Source: Hypericibacter sp050729195 (GTDB lineage Bacteria > Pseudomonadota > Alphaproteobacteria > Dongiales > Dongiaceae). From it: a stretch of DNA of 64,000 nucleotides. Position numbers and translations under genes: made by a program. Position 1 is the first letter of the stretch; each line of letters begins with the position of its first letter. The stretch is taken from positions 1-64,000 of the forward strand of contig NZ_JBOHKS010000019.1 in assembly GCF_050729195.1 (NCBI RefSeq). The letters are read 5' to 3'. This document shows positions 1 through 9,025 of this stretch, one piece after another. The notes under the pieces were generated by a model. It did not search any database. It worked only from the letters and a program-made list of their open reading frames with translations, and had not been told where the DNA came from.

Positions 1-234
1 GGCGGCAAGGCCGACGAGATCCGGACCTCGATCTCGGCCATCACCAATTGGGAATTGTCGGTGCGCGGCTCGAATGTCGGCACGCGCCTCGACCTGAACG
101 AGGCGGTGGCCTTCGCCACCAACGGCCTGGTCCGGGCCAAGATCGAGAAGCAGCCGCTCAAGGCCGTGAACTCGATCTTCGAGCGGATGCGCCGCGGCAA
201 GATCGTCGGCCGCGTGGTGCTCGATATCGGGTGA
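1..234 (+). CDS. Zinc-dependent alcohol dehydrogenase, C-terminal fragment
   Basis: Partial gene entering from the left edge; 77 codons in frame 1 end at TGA 232-234. The peptide carries the usual C-terminal pattern of AdhA/AdhP-type zinc alcohol dehydrogenases (MDR family): a stretch with R-G-S, then the DLNEAV region and a closing GKIVGRVVLDIG-like end, where 'gkv.GRvVld' is a family signature. These enzymes oxidise primary alcohols to aldehydes with NAD+. The zinc ligands and Rossmann fold lie outside the window, so cofactor use and substrate cannot be judged. A C/G-rich hairpin follows 40 bases downstream. Confidence 0.75.
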   Translation, partial: GGKADEIRTSISAITNWELSVRGSNVGTRLDLNEAVAFATNGLVRAKIEKQPLKAVNSIFERMRRGKIVGRVVLDIG

Positions 235-273
235 TTCTGACGGTCGCACGGTCGCCGCGCTTGAAGTCGTGTC

Positions 274-297
274 CCTTCCCCCCTTTGCGGGGGAAGG
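274..297. repeat. C/G-rich intergenic hairpin downstream of the alcohol dehydrogenase
   Basis: Arms CCTTCCCC and GGGGAAGG around a short loop. A related block with CCCTCCC and GGGAGAGGGG arms follows at about 335-372. The same kind of element recurs at 11067-11094, 35208-35230 and 35271-35293, so this looks like a dispersed intergenic palindrome family. It may also help end transcription of the dehydrogenase gene, but there is no U-run. Confidence 0.5.
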
Positions 298-381
298 TCA
301 GAAAGAGGGATGACGCGATTTCAATTACCGAGTAGCCCCCTCCCTCACCCTCCCCCGTTCCGGGAGAGGGGAACGACGTGG

Positions 382-1347
382 TTACGCGCCGTGCTGTGTC
401 GGCGGGATCGGCGGTGAGGCGGCGACCGCGACCTTGAGCCAGTCGATCAGCCGCTCGACCTCCGGTCCCGGCATGCCGCGGCCCGGGAGGAGCAGGTGGT
501 AGCCCCGCGCCGAGCTGCAGGATTTGTCGGCGCATTGCACGAGCTGGCCGGCTGAGATGACCTGCTCCACCAGCGGGCGCCAGCCCAGCGCGATGCCCTG
601 GCCGGCGATCGCGGCCTGGACCGCCAGGGTGTAGTTGTTGAAGGAGAGGCCGGGCTGCTCGGGACGATAGGGCAGGCCCGCCGCGGCGAACCAGCTCTCC
701 CATTTGAACCAGGGCTCGCTCGCGCCCTTGACCGGTCCCGGCATCTCGAGATGCAGGAGCGGCAGGCGCTGCAGCTCCTCCAGCGTGAAGCGCTTGCCGT
801 TCTTCAGCAGCGAAGGCGCGCAGACCGGAAAGGCATATTCCGCCACCAGCAGCTGCGCGCGGGTGCCGAACCAGGCGCCATCGCCGAAGAGCATGCCGAG
901 ATCGGCGCCGATCTCGTTGATGTTCTGGGTCCATTGCGAGGTGATGATCCGCAGCTCGACCGTGGGCAGCAGCGCCTTGATCTCGGAGAGGCGCGGCACC
1001 AGCCAGAGCCCCGCCAGCGCCACGTCGGCGGCGATGGTGACCACGCGCTGCGCCGTGGTGCCCCGGATCTCGCGCACCGCCTCGGCGATGCCGGTGAGAC
1101 CCCGCTGGACCGCCACGAAGAGGACAGCCCCGGCCTCGGTCAAGGCGATGCCCCGATGATCGCGCCGGAAGAGGGGCCGGCCCAGATGCTGTTCCAGCCG
1201 CCGGATCTGGTGGCTCACGGCCGGCTGGGTCAGACCCAGCGTGTCGGCGGCCTTGGTGAAGCTCCCCAGCCGGGCCGCCATCTCGAAGGTGACCAGGCCG
1301 CGCAGGGGTGGCAGGCGCCCACTGCTTTCGCCATTAGTTTCATTCAT
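382..1347 (-). CDS. LysR-family regulator, likely choline-sulfate utilisation regulator
   Basis: A 321-residue LysR-type regulator. The N-terminal winged helix-turn-helix spans about residues 16-75, with the typical 'SFTKAA..LGLTQPAVS' recognition helix followed by 'QIRRLE..LGRPLF'; the rest is the periplasmic-binding-protein-like effector domain, containing a Cys pair near residue 290. It is divergent from the choline sulfatase gene with a 143-bp gap, the usual arrangement for LysR regulators controlling their neighbour, and resembles the family of regulators (GcvA-like) found beside betC. Regulation of betC in response to choline sulfate is inferred from this context, not shown. Confidence 0.85.
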   Translation of the reverse strand: MNETNGESSGRLPPLRGLVTFEMAARLGSFTKAADTLGLTQPAVSHQIRRLEQHLGRPLFRRDHRGIALTEAGAVLFVAVQRGLTGIAEAVREIRGTTAQRVVTIAADVALAGLWLVPRLSEIKALLPTVELRIITSQWTQNINEIGADLGMLFGDGAWFGTRAQLLVAEYAFPVCAPSLLKNGKRFTLEELQRLPLLHLEMPGPVKGASEPWFKWESWFAAAGLPYRPEQPGLSFNNYTLAVQAAIAGQGIALGWRPLVEQVISAGQLVQCADKSCSSARGYHLLLPGRGMPGPEVERLIDWLKVAVAASPPIPPTQHGA

Positions 1348-1490
1348 GACCCTATCATCGCCGCGGAGGCTCCCGCGTCAAGTGTTCGGCGCGCTAGACT
1401 GCTGTTCTGGCGCTTCCAGGCGGCTTCGGGCCATAAATCAGTTTGATGGCCAAGGACGGCCGGGAAAGGCCCCTGTCCGGAGCGAATCCC

Positions 1491-3029
1491 ATGGCGAAAC
1501 GCAAGCCCAACATCCTGTTCCTGCAGGCCGACCAGATGGCGGCAAGCTTCCTGCCGGCCTATGGCCACAAGCTGGTCAGGGCGCCGAACATTTCCAGGCT
1601 CGCCGATCGCGGGGTGCTGTTCGAGAATTTCTACACCAACAGCCCGCTCTGCGCGCCCTCGCGCTTCGGCATGATGGCGGGCGCCCTGCCGTCGCGGATC
1701 GGCGCCTATGACAATGCGGCCGACTTCGCCGCCGACATCCCGACCTTCGCGCATTATCTGCGCCGCGCCGGCTACCGGACGGCACTCTCGGGCAAGATGC
1801 ATTTCTGCGGACCCGACCAGCTCCACGGCTTCGAGGAGCGGCTCACCACCGACATCTATCCGGCCGATTATGGCTGGTTCCCGGATTGGGAGGATTTCGA
1901 GACCCGGCCCTCCTGGTATCACAACATGCTCTCCGTGATTCAAGCCGGCCCTTGCCTGCGCTCCAACCAGCTCGATTTCGACGAAGAGACCGTCTATGCG
2001 GCACGCCGCTATATCCATGATGCGGCGCGCGGGACCGACGAGCGACCCTTCTGCCTCGTGGTCTCGATGACCCATCCGCACGATCCCTATGCGATCCTGC
2101 CGGAGCATTGGAACCGCTATCGCGACGAGGAGATCGATATGCCGGCCGTGCGCGCCGGCGACGTGCCCCTCGATCCGCATGCCAGGCGGTTGCGCCATGT
2201 CTCCGACATGGACCGTTACGAAATGACGGACGCGCATGTCCGGGCCGCGCGGCGCGCCTATTACGGCTCGATCGCCTTCATCGACGATCAGGTGGGAAGA
2301 TTGCTGCAGGCGCTGGACGAGGTCGGGCTCGCGGAGGAAACGATCATCCTCATGACCGCCGATCATGGCGACATGCTGGGCGAGCGCGGCCTCTGGTACA
2401 AGATGAACTGGTATGAGAATGCCTGCCGCATTCCGCTGATCGTCGCGGGTGCCGGCGGTTTCCGGCCGCACCGCGTGCGTGAGGCAACCTCGCTCATCGA
2501 CCTGCTGCCGACCTTGGCCGAGCTCGCTCATGACGGGCAACGCCCCGATTACGCCGCCCCCATCGACGGGAGGTCGCTGCTGCCGCATCTTTCCGGCACC
2601 GGCGGCCATGACGAGGTCATCGGCGAATATCTGGCCGAAGGCGCCATCGCGCCCCTGATGATGATCCGCCGGGGCAGCGAGAAGTTCGTGACAACCCCGT
2701 CCGATCCCGATCAGCTGTTCGATCTGGCCAGCGACCGCCAGGAGCGCCGCAATCTGGCGACGGACCCGGCATCGACGGATAAGGTCGCGGCCTATCGGGC
2801 CGAGGCCGCGAAGCGCTGGGATATGGCGCGCCTGCGCGAGGAGGTGGTGGCGAGCCAGCGGCGGCGGCGCATGATCGCGGCGGCGCTCATGACCGGCAAG
2901 CACACCTCATGGGATTTCCAGCCGATGCGCGACGCCTCGGTCAGCTATATGCGCAATCACCTGAAGCTGGACGATCTCGAATATCGCTCGCGCCTGCCTC
3001 ATGTCGAGACGCCGCCGGAGCGAGGCTAG
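1491..3029 (+). CDS. betC: Choline sulfatase
   Basis: A 512-residue type I sulfatase that hydrolyses choline-O-sulfate to choline and sulfate in the cytoplasm, feeding glycine betaine and sulfur metabolism. It begins MAKRKPNIL with metal-binding D near residue 13, has the sulfatase signature C54-A-P-S-R58 in which Cys54 would be oxidised to formylglycine, a GKMHF motif, 'THPHDPY', and a 'TADHGDMLGERG' metal-binding block. Length and the 'FEERLTTDIYPADYGW' region are typical of BetC. ATG 1491 is chosen because GGAG lies 8 bases upstream; an earlier TTG at 1443 adds a non-conserved stretch. No betA, betB or betI is nearby. Confidence 0.92.
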   Translation: MAKRKPNILFLQADQMAASFLPAYGHKLVRAPNISRLADRGVLFENFYTNSPLCAPSRFGMMAGALPSRIGAYDNAADFAADIPTFAHYLRRAGYRTALSGKMHFCGPDQLHGFEERLTTDIYPADYGWFPDWEDFETRPSWYHNMLSVIQAGPCLRSNQLDFDEETVYAARRYIHDAARGTDERPFCLVVSMTHPHDPYAILPEHWNRYRDEEIDMPAVRAGDVPLDPHARRLRHVSDMDRYEMTDAHVRAARRAYYGSIAFIDDQVGRLLQALDEVGLAEETIILMTADHGDMLGERGLWYKMNWYENACRIPLIVAGAGGFRPHRVREATSLIDLLPTLAELAHDGQRPDYAAPIDGRSLLPHLSGTGGHDEVIGEYLAEGAIAPLMMIRRGSEKFVTTPSDPDQLFDLASDRQERRNLATDPASTDKVAAYRAEAAKRWDMARLREEVVASQRRRRMIAAALMTGKHTSWDFQPMRDASVSYMRNHLKLDDLEYRSRLPHVETPPERG

Positions 3030-3034
3030 GCGCG

Positions 3035-3955
3035 TCAGCGTTCGCCCACGGGCTGGACGATGGCGGGCGTGGCGGGCAGCGCGTTCCGGCGCACCGCGAT
3101 CACGCTGATGAGGACGCCGGTCAAGATGAGCATGCCGCCGAAGACCGCGTTCAGGCTCGGATGCTCGTCCACCACGAGCCAGGTCCAGAACGGGTTCAGG
3201 ATCACGTCGAGCAGCGCGAACAAAGTGAGCTGGACGGCGGGAACCCAGCGCGCGGCGCGGGTATAGAGGACCAGCGGGAAAGCCAGCTGCACGAAACCCA
3301 TCAGCGCGATCCAGGCCATGGTCTCGAGCGGCATGGCGAGGCCGCCATGGAAGATCGCGACCGCCAGGAACACGACGATGCCGCCGAAGCAGACGGCCGG
3401 GACCAGATCGACGTCGCGATAGCGGCGCAGCCAGACGGTCTGAGCCGCGAAGCAGAAGGCGACCACCAGCGAGAGCGCGTTGCCCAGCGCGCTGCCTTGC
3501 GTGAAGTCGGTGCCGAACACGACGAAGACGCCGGCGATCGCGAGCGCCGCCGCGAACCAGGTCGCGGGACCCGTGCGCTCGCCGATGACGATGCGCGCCA
3601 GGAGCGGCGCGAAGATCGGCGTCAGGTTGGAGAGGCAGGCGACATTGGCGGTACCGGCCAGGGTCAGCGACACGATATAGAGCGTGGAGCCGACGGCAAA
3701 GAAACCGGCGGAACCCAAGAGCGCCCAGCGATCGATGGCCCGGAAGCGCGCAACCGTGTTGCGGCCATAGATCGCCAGCAGGAACAGCAGCAAGCCCAGC
3801 GACATGGTGATCGCGCGCCCGGCCGTGATCTGCCAGACGTCGGCGTTCGGGATGACGCGGATGAAGAGGCCGGAAAGCGACCAGAACAGGGTCGCCGCCA
3901 GCACGGCCGCGACGCCCTTGGCGTAGTCGCGGCGATTGAACCCACTCGAACTCAT
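3035..3955 (-). CDS. DMT-superfamily (EamA) transporter
   Basis: A 306-residue integral membrane protein with two EamA repeats and about ten predicted membrane segments; charged loops such as LRRYRD and RRN separate hydrophobic runs. EamA proteins export or exchange small metabolites, amino acids or amines across the inner membrane. The substrate cannot be told from sequence. It converges with betC, with only 5 bases between stop codons, and is divergent from the FAD amine oxidase gene at 4111. Two other DMT proteins are encoded in this window, at 51774 and 55546. Confidence 0.85.
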   Translation of the reverse strand: MSSSGFNRRDYAKGVAAVLAATLFWSLSGLFIRVIPNADVWQITAGRAITMSLGLLLFLLAIYGRNTVARFRAIDRWALLGSAGFFAVGSTLYIVSLTLAGTANVACLSNLTPIFAPLLARIVIGERTGPATWFAAALAIAGVFVVFGTDFTQGSALGNALSLVVAFCFAAQTVWLRRYRDVDLVPAVCFGGIVVFLAVAIFHGGLAMPLETMAWIALMGFVQLAFPLVLYTRAARWVPAVQLTLFALLDVILNPFWTWLVVDEHPSLNAVFGGMLILTGVLISVIAVRRNALPATPAIVQPVGER

Positions 3956-4110
3956 AAAACCGTCTGATGCCCCCGACCCACTCAGGCGCGAGTCTAGCAG
4001 AACTCATGCCCGAACGGTTGAGCGCCATTGTCCCGAGACATCGGGCCAAGTCCGCATGGACGCTCGATCCGCAGCCCTGCTAGAACGGTCGGCGAAGCAG
4101 GGGGACGGGC

Positions 4111-5412
4111 ATGGCAGGCGACGACATCTTTGCGGCCGGGTTCAAGGAAACGCCTTACTGGTGGGAGGCAGCCCCGCGACCCGAGCGGGCGCTTCAGGCC
4201 CTGCCGGCACAGGTCGATGTCGCCATCGTCGGCGCCGGCTTCACCGGTCTGGTCGCGGCGCTGACCCTGGCGCGGGCGGGGCGCAATGTCGCGGTCCTGG
4301 AGGCGCAGCGGCTGGGCGAGGGGGCGAGCTCGCGCAACGCCGGCTATGTCGGCCGCACTCTCAAGCACAGCTTCGGCTCGCTCATCGACTCCCGCGGGCT
4401 CGAGGGCGCGCTTGCGATCTATCGCGATGCGCGCACGGCCTATGATTTCGTCTATGAGCTGGTCGAGCGCGAGGGCATCCCATGCCATCTGCGGCGCAGC
4501 GGCCGTTTCATGGCCGCCTTGAGCCCGCGCCATTACGACGGCATGGCGCGCGAGCTCGCGATCAAGCAGCGTCATCTGGGCGACGAGTTCGCCATGGTGC
4601 CGAGGCCCGAGCAGCATCGCGAGACGGGCTCCGACCTGTTCCAGGGCGGCGCCATGATTCCGGAGATGGGCTCGATCCATCCGGGGCTCTATGTCAATGG
4701 CCTGATCGCGGCCGCCGAGCGCGCCGGTGCCGGGCTTTACGACCGCGCCGCCGTGACGAACATCGCGCGCGATGCCGGCGGCTTCACCGTGACGACGGCA
4801 CGAGGAAGCGTGAAGGCGCGGGAGGTTGCGATCGCGACCAACGGCTATACCGGACGTGCCACGCCCTGGCTGCAGCGCCGGCTGATTCCCTTCAACGGCT
4901 TCATGGTCGCGACCGAGATTCTGCCGCGCGAGCTGCTGGATCGCGTGGCGCCCAGCAACCGCACCTATCACGACTGGAACAACAATCTCAGCTATTGGCG
5001 CCGGGCGCCGGACCAGGATCGCCTGCTGCTGGGCTGGCGCACCGGCAGTCCGACCCGCGATCTCAAGGCCAAGGCGCGCCGGCTCAAGGGTCGCATGGAT
5101 CAGATCCTGCCCGACCTCAAGGACGCAAAGCTCGACCATGTCTGGACCGGGCAATGCGCCGCCACTTTCGACGCATGGCCCCATATCGGGAGCCATGACG
5201 GGATGCATTACGGCGCCGGCTACTGCTTCGCTGGCGTGCCGATGGGGAGCTGGTTCGGCTACAAGCTGGCGCAGCGCCTGCTGCGCGCCAACGATGCCCG
5301 CACCGCCTTCGATGCCGAGGGCTTCCCGACGAAGTTCTATTACCGCGGCTGGCCCTGGTTCCGGCCGCTGGCGGTGGCGAAATTCGATTGGGAGGACCGG
5401 CGCGGGCTCTGA
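4111..5412 (+). CDS. FAD-dependent amine oxidoreductase (DAO/PuuB-like)
   Basis: A 433-residue member of the D-amino-acid oxidase fold family. An N-terminal ADP-binding motif GAGFTG at residues 41-46, followed by an acidic residue at the end of strand 2 and a 'SSRNAGYVG' FAD-contact segment, resembles gamma-glutamylputrescine oxidases. The 'ATNGYT' motif and a C-terminal glycine-rich segment around 'GAGYCFAGVPMG' complete the FAD fold. Such enzymes oxidise secondary or primary amines, giving aldehyde, ammonia or amine and H2O2. It is followed after 64 bases by the cupin gene on the same strand, suggesting co-transcription. Substrate unknown. Confidence 0.8.
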   Translation: MAGDDIFAAGFKETPYWWEAAPRPERALQALPAQVDVAIVGAGFTGLVAALTLARAGRNVAVLEAQRLGEGASSRNAGYVGRTLKHSFGSLIDSRGLEGALAIYRDARTAYDFVYELVEREGIPCHLRRSGRFMAALSPRHYDGMARELAIKQRHLGDEFAMVPRPEQHRETGSDLFQGGAMIPEMGSIHPGLYVNGLIAAAERAGAGLYDRAAVTNIARDAGGFTVTTARGSVKAREVAIATNGYTGRATPWLQRRLIPFNGFMVATEILPRELLDRVAPSNRTYHDWNNNLSYWRRAPDQDRLLLGWRTGSPTRDLKAKARRLKGRMDQILPDLKDAKLDHVWTGQCAATFDAWPHIGSHDGMHYGAGYCFAGVPMGSWFGYKLAQRLLRANDARTAFDAEGFPTKFYYRGWPWFRPLAVAKFDWEDRRGL

Positions 5413-5476
5413 AGCCATCCCGCGTGGATGTGCCATCGCCGCCTCAATCGCCACACGTCAATGATGAGAAAGCCCC

Positions 5477-6124
5477 ATGAATCCGTTGATCGACGCCATG
5501 GCAGGGATTTTCACCGCCGCTGCCAAATTCGGCGGACCCTTGGCGCCGACGGCGAGCTTCGCCCTGGAGAATGTGAACTGGGCGGGCAAGCTGAATGAGC
5601 CTGCGCCCCGGAACCATCCCGTCGTCGATCAGCATCTCGAGGCGGCCTGCGCCAGCACGGGACAACAGGGCTCGGCGTCTCATCGGGCTTCTCAAGCGCT
5701 GAGTGCGGCCGTCGGCCGGATCAACTGGTCCGCATACCCGAAGGAGCGTTGGAGTGCGCCCGATCTGGCGGCCTTCATGCCGAACTTCGCGGCCACCGTC
5801 ATCATCGGCGACGGCGGGCTGCTGCCCTCGGACAAGATCAGCGCGGGTTATAGCCTGCAAGGGCCCGACACCTGTTACCCGCCGCATGCTCACCTGGCGG
5901 AGGAGAGCTACTGGATCGTTGGCGGCGACGGCGACTGGAAGGTGGATATGAAACCCTGGTTCGCGGTGCGGCCGGGCGACACCGTCTATCACAAGTCATG
6001 CGCTCGCCATGCCATGCAGACCAACGAGCAGCCGCTGCTGTCGGTCTGGCTCTGGACCAGCCACCTGGCCTCCGAGGTGGTGTTTGTCAGGTCGGGCCCG
6101 TTCATTCCTCCATCGACCGTGTAG
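5477..6124 (+). CDS. Cupin of the dimethylsulfoniopropionate lyase-like family
   Basis: A 215-residue protein whose C-terminal half is a cupin with the pattern Y134-P-P-H137-x-H139-x3-E143-x-Y145 and a later His178. This matches the metal-ligand arrangement HxHx3ExY...H of DddQ/DddW/DddK-type DMSP lyases, which cleave DMSP to acrylate and dimethyl sulfide; spacing from H139 to H178 is close to the 38 residues known in that family. The N-terminal part is alpha-helical, as in DddQ/DddL. A 'PGDTVYH' turn precedes the last ligand. True DMSP lyase activity is uncertain: soil relatives of these proteins often have unknown substrates. It lies downstream of an FAD amine oxidase. Confidence 0.65.
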   Translation: MNPLIDAMAGIFTAAAKFGGPLAPTASFALENVNWAGKLNEPAPRNHPVVDQHLEAACASTGQQGSASHRASQALSAAVGRINWSAYPKERWSAPDLAAFMPNFAATVIIGDGGLLPSDKISAGYSLQGPDTCYPPHAHLAEESYWIVGGDGDWKVDMKPWFAVRPGDTVYHKSCARHAMQTNEQPLLSVWLWTSHLASEVVFVRSGPFIPPSTV

Positions 6125-6180
6125 GTCCGACGCAGTCTTGCGACGATTTCGCGGCGGGAGGACCCAAGCGCGATGGCCGC

Positions 6181-6660
6181 TCAGCGCCGCGCGACATGCT
6201 CGGCCAGGCGATCGAAGGCGCCGTTCCAGCCTCGGCGATGCCCATCGCAATTTTCCCTCGTGTTGAAGACAGCCTGGCGGAAGGTCATCAGCGTCTTGCC
6301 GCCCTGATCGGCGAAGGTGATGGTGACGAGGGTTCCGGGTCCCTGGCTGCCATCTTCCTGGTCCCAGGCGAAGCTGTAGACCAGCCGCTCGTTCGGCACG
6401 ATTTCGCGATAGACGCCGCCCTGCCAGAGCTCGCGGCTGCCGTCGAGGGCGCGCAGGCAGGTGCGCCATTTTCCGCCGGGCCGCAGATCGCCCTCGACAT
6501 GAACCGCGGGGTAATCGCGCGGGCCCGCCCATTTCAGCACATGCTTCGGGTCGGTGAAGGCCTGATAGACGAGCTGGCGCGGCGCATCGAAGACGCGCGT
6601 GATGACGAGGACGCGATCGGCCGGCTCGGCGATCGCTTCAGCGCTTTTTCCTGCGGCCAT
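6181..6660 (-). CDS. SRPBCC (AHSA1-like) domain protein
   Basis: A 159-residue protein of the Aha1/CalC START-like fold. It shows the family pattern 'ITRVFDAPRQLVYQAFTDP', 'LKWAGP', a 'GGKWR' turn and a C-terminal helix 'GWNGAFDRLAEHV'. These small cavity proteins bind hydrophobic ligands; the precise role here is unknown. Its start overlaps the end of the ArsR gene by 23 bases, the common ArsR-SRPBCC operon, in which the regulator controls the pair. About 20 residues N-terminal to the domain are low in complexity. Confidence 0.85.
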   Translation of the reverse strand: MAAGKSAEAIAEPADRVLVITRVFDAPRQLVYQAFTDPKHVLKWAGPRDYPAVHVEGDLRPGGKWRTCLRALDGSRELWQGGVYREIVPNERLVYSFAWDQEDGSQGPGTLVTITFADQGGKTLMTFRQAVFNTRENCDGHRRGWNGAFDRLAEHVARR

Positions 6661-6994
6661 TCTTGCTCTCCTTCATCTGCAGTTCGCTCAGGTAAGTTTC
6701 GAGCCGGTCGAAGCTGGCTTCCCAGAACGGCCGGTAGCCTTCGAGCCAGTCGACGGCGTCTTTCAGGGGACGGGCCTCGAGCTCGCTCGGCCGCCATTGC
6801 GCCTCGCGGCCGCGCAGGATCAGCCCGGCCCGTTCCAGCACCCTCAGATGCTTCGCGACCGCCGGGCCGCTCATCGGGAAAGGCTTGGCCAGCTCCGTCA
6901 CCGTGGCCTTGCCCAGCGCGAGACGGGCCAGGATCGCGCGCCGCGTGGGGTCGGCGAGGGCCGCGAAGGTGAGGCTGAGGCGATCGGGTGTCAT
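6638..6994 (-). CDS. ArsR-family transcriptional regulator
   Basis: A 118-residue winged-helix regulator with the characteristic 'LADPTRRAILARL' opening and 'SGPAVAKHLRVLERAGLI' recognition helix and wing. No CxC metal-binding motif is present, so this belongs to the non-metal branch usually paired with SRPBCC proteins. It is the first gene of a two-gene operon. Its C-terminus is lysine/arginine rich (KNGRRKKR). Confidence 0.9.
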   Translation of the reverse strand: MTPDRLSLTFAALADPTRRAILARLALGKATVTELAKPFPMSGPAVAKHLRVLERAGLILRGREAQWRPSELEARPLKDAVDWLEGYRPFWEASFDRLETYLSELQMKESKNGRRKKR

Positions 6995-7160
6995 TTTTTA
7001 TATAACCGTTTGGTTAGATAACTATTCGGTTTGATACAGAACGAAGCGGCGCCCGTCAAGGGCATTCGCCGTCCCGGCCAAGCCTCGTCGAACAAGGCCG
7101 CAGACCGTTTCAAACAGCGAGGCTTGACCCTGGGAGCCCGCTCGCGCAACCGTTGCGGGC

Positions 7161-8102
7161 ATGGCGGCGGGGGACGGATCGACCGGGGAGGGGGCAGCGG
7201 GTGCGCTCGAGCGCATCGGCATTTCGGTCGAGCCCATGCCGGGCGGCGGAACGGAACGCTTCGCGGTCAAGGGGGACACTTATCCCCATCGCCAGGCCCT
7301 GCAGGATCTGGGCGGCCAATGGGACAAGCTCGCGCGTGTCTGGGTGTTCGAAATGGAGAATCCGACGGCGCGCCTGGTTGCCCTATTGCCGATCCCGGAA
7401 GGACCGCCGCCGGAGAAGCCGAACCGGCCGCATTACTGGGGACATCGCGAGCGCTTGCGCAAGCGCGCCAAGGAAGGCGGCTTCGGCGCCTTGCCCGATT
7501 ATGAGCTGCTCGAGCTGCTGCTCTTCGCCACGATCGAGCGCAAGGACGTCAAGCCGCTGGCCAAGGCGCTGCTGGAGCGGTTCGGCAGTCTGGGCGGCGT
7601 GCTGGCGGCGCGGGAAGAGGAGCTCGCCGGCTTCGAGCTGGTGAAGCTCTCGACCATCGTCAATCTGCGCGCCATCGCCGAGACGGCAGCGCGGCTCGGT
7701 CGCGAGGAGCTCAAGGAACGCCCGATCCTCAACTCGATCGACAAGGTCGCCAAGCATTGCCGCACCCTCATCGGCAACAGCCCGATCGAGCAGTTCCGCG
7801 TGCTGTTCCTCGATCAGCGCCATGGCCTCATCGCCGACGAGCTGCAGCAGACCGGCACGGTCAACGAGGTCGCGGCCTATCCGCGCCAGATCCTGCAGCG
7901 GGCGCTCAATCTGGGCGCGGTCGGGCTGGTGCTCGTCCATAACCATCCCAGCGGCAACCTCAAGCCCTCGACCGGCGATATCGAGATCACCCGCGAGATC
8001 ATGCGGGCGGCGGAACCGCTGGGCATCGCGCTGCATGATCACCTGATCGTCGGGCCCGGCGGCCATATCAGCCTGCGCCAGACAGGCAAGCTGCCGCGAT
8101 GA
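7161..8102 (+). CDS. radC: RadC/MPN(JAMM)-domain protein with an N-terminal extra module
   Basis: A 313-residue RadC-type protein. Residues about 95-170 hold a helix-hairpin-helix-like region ('LPDYELLELLLF'), and residues about 190-313 the MPN domain with an intact JAMM metalloprotease motif: Glu in 'VNEVAAYP', H260-N-H262, S270 and D273 (HxHx10D). RadC proteins have been linked to repair and replication restart, but their molecular function is unresolved. Unusually, residues about 15-75 form an additional small module with a 'GDTYPHRQAL..LGGQWDK...W' pattern. Start chosen at ATG 7161; no strong ribosome-binding site is visible. Confidence 0.85.
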   Translation: MAAGDGSTGEGAAGALERIGISVEPMPGGGTERFAVKGDTYPHRQALQDLGGQWDKLARVWVFEMENPTARLVALLPIPEGPPPEKPNRPHYWGHRERLRKRAKEGGFGALPDYELLELLLFATIERKDVKPLAKALLERFGSLGGVLAAREEELAGFELVKLSTIVNLRAIAETAARLGREELKERPILNSIDKVAKHCRTLIGNSPIEQFRVLFLDQRHGLIADELQQTGTVNEVAAYPRQILQRALNLGAVGLVLVHNHPSGNLKPSTGDIEITREIMRAAEPLGIALHDHLIVGPGGHISLRQTGKLPR

Positions 8103-8156
8103 CGGCATGAGGCGCCGTTGGGCGTCTTCAGCGACCCCCGTCGACCCGCCAGGGAG

Positions 8157-8990
8157 TCAACCGGCTTTTGGCAAATGAACGTTGCCAGGCGGCTGCTGGG
8201 TATCCTCATCCGTCATCGACTTGACGATGGCGGCCGTGAGTTCGTCCGCCGGAAAGAGCATCTCGAGGGCAAGCTCCGATAGCGTTACGTCTGTCGGGGT
8301 GCCAAAGATCGTGGTGGTGCTCAAGAAGGACACTGTTCCCAGACGGGTGGCGATCTGGAGCGGCGTCGCATAGCGCTGCGGACCGTCGCTCGTCGCCGGC
8401 GCCACGCCGGCCGCGGCCGGATAGGCCATGACCTCCCTCAACAGGGTTTCTATCATCGGATCGGCTCTCGCCTCGGTTTGCTGCCGCAGGACGGTGATCG
8501 TGTGCGCGCGCCACTCGATGAAATTGAGGATCCGCGGCCCCATTCCGAGAGGATGCAGGGTCAGGCGAACGGCGTTGATTGGCGGGCGCAGGAGATCGGA
8601 CGAGCAGCCCTCATAAAGCTGGGGCAGCGCGCTGTTCGACAGCACGACGTTCCAATGCCGGTCCAGCGCGAACGCCGGATAAGGCTTATGCGCCTGGAGG
8701 ACCTGGTCGATCGCCAGCCGGGCCGAAGCCAACTCTGCAAGCGAGCGCTCCGGGAATGCCGGCGCAAAACCGGCGGCAAGTAGCAGCGAGTTCCGGTCTC
8801 GCAGCGAAACCTCGAGATGCTCGGCAAGGCGCAAGATCATCTCGCGGCTCGGCTGTGAGCGCCCCGTTTCCAGGCACGAGAGATGGCGCGTCGAGCTATC
8901 CGCGGCGAGGGCGAGCTCCACCTGGGTCATGCGCCGACTCACCCGCCATCGGCGCAGAAGCACTCCAAAGGGAAGCTGTTGCACGATCAT
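8157..8990 (-). CDS. XRE-family regulator with MmyB-like ligand-binding domain
   Basis: A 277-residue regulator: helix-turn-helix at about residues 8-65 ('RRMTQVELALAADSSTRHLSCLETGRSQPSREM') is reported here only in part; key residues are the MTQVELA helix and the RHLSCLETG recognition segment. The remainder is the MmyB-like domain found in methylenomycin-regulator homologues, containing 'ALDRHWNVVLSN' and a hydrophobic pocket that binds fatty-acid-like ligands in studied members. It diverges from the SnoaL-like gene at 9178; two matched 15-bp palindromes in the gap are candidate operators. Confidence 0.88.
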   Translation of the reverse strand: MIVQQLPFGVLLRRWRVSRRMTQVELALAADSSTRHLSCLETGRSQPSREMILRLAEHLEVSLRDRNSLLLAAGFAPAFPERSLAELASARLAIDQVLQAHKPYPAFALDRHWNVVLSNSALPQLYEGCSSDLLRPPINAVRLTLHPLGMGPRILNFIEWRAHTITVLRQQTEARADPMIETLLREVMAYPAAAGVAPATSDGPQRYATPLQIATRLGTVSFLSTTTIFGTPTDVTLSELALEMLFPADELTAAIVKSMTDEDTQQPPGNVHLPKAG

Positions 8991-9025
8991 AAGTGCAGCT
9001 TAGGGCGAACTGCGCCTCGGCACCA

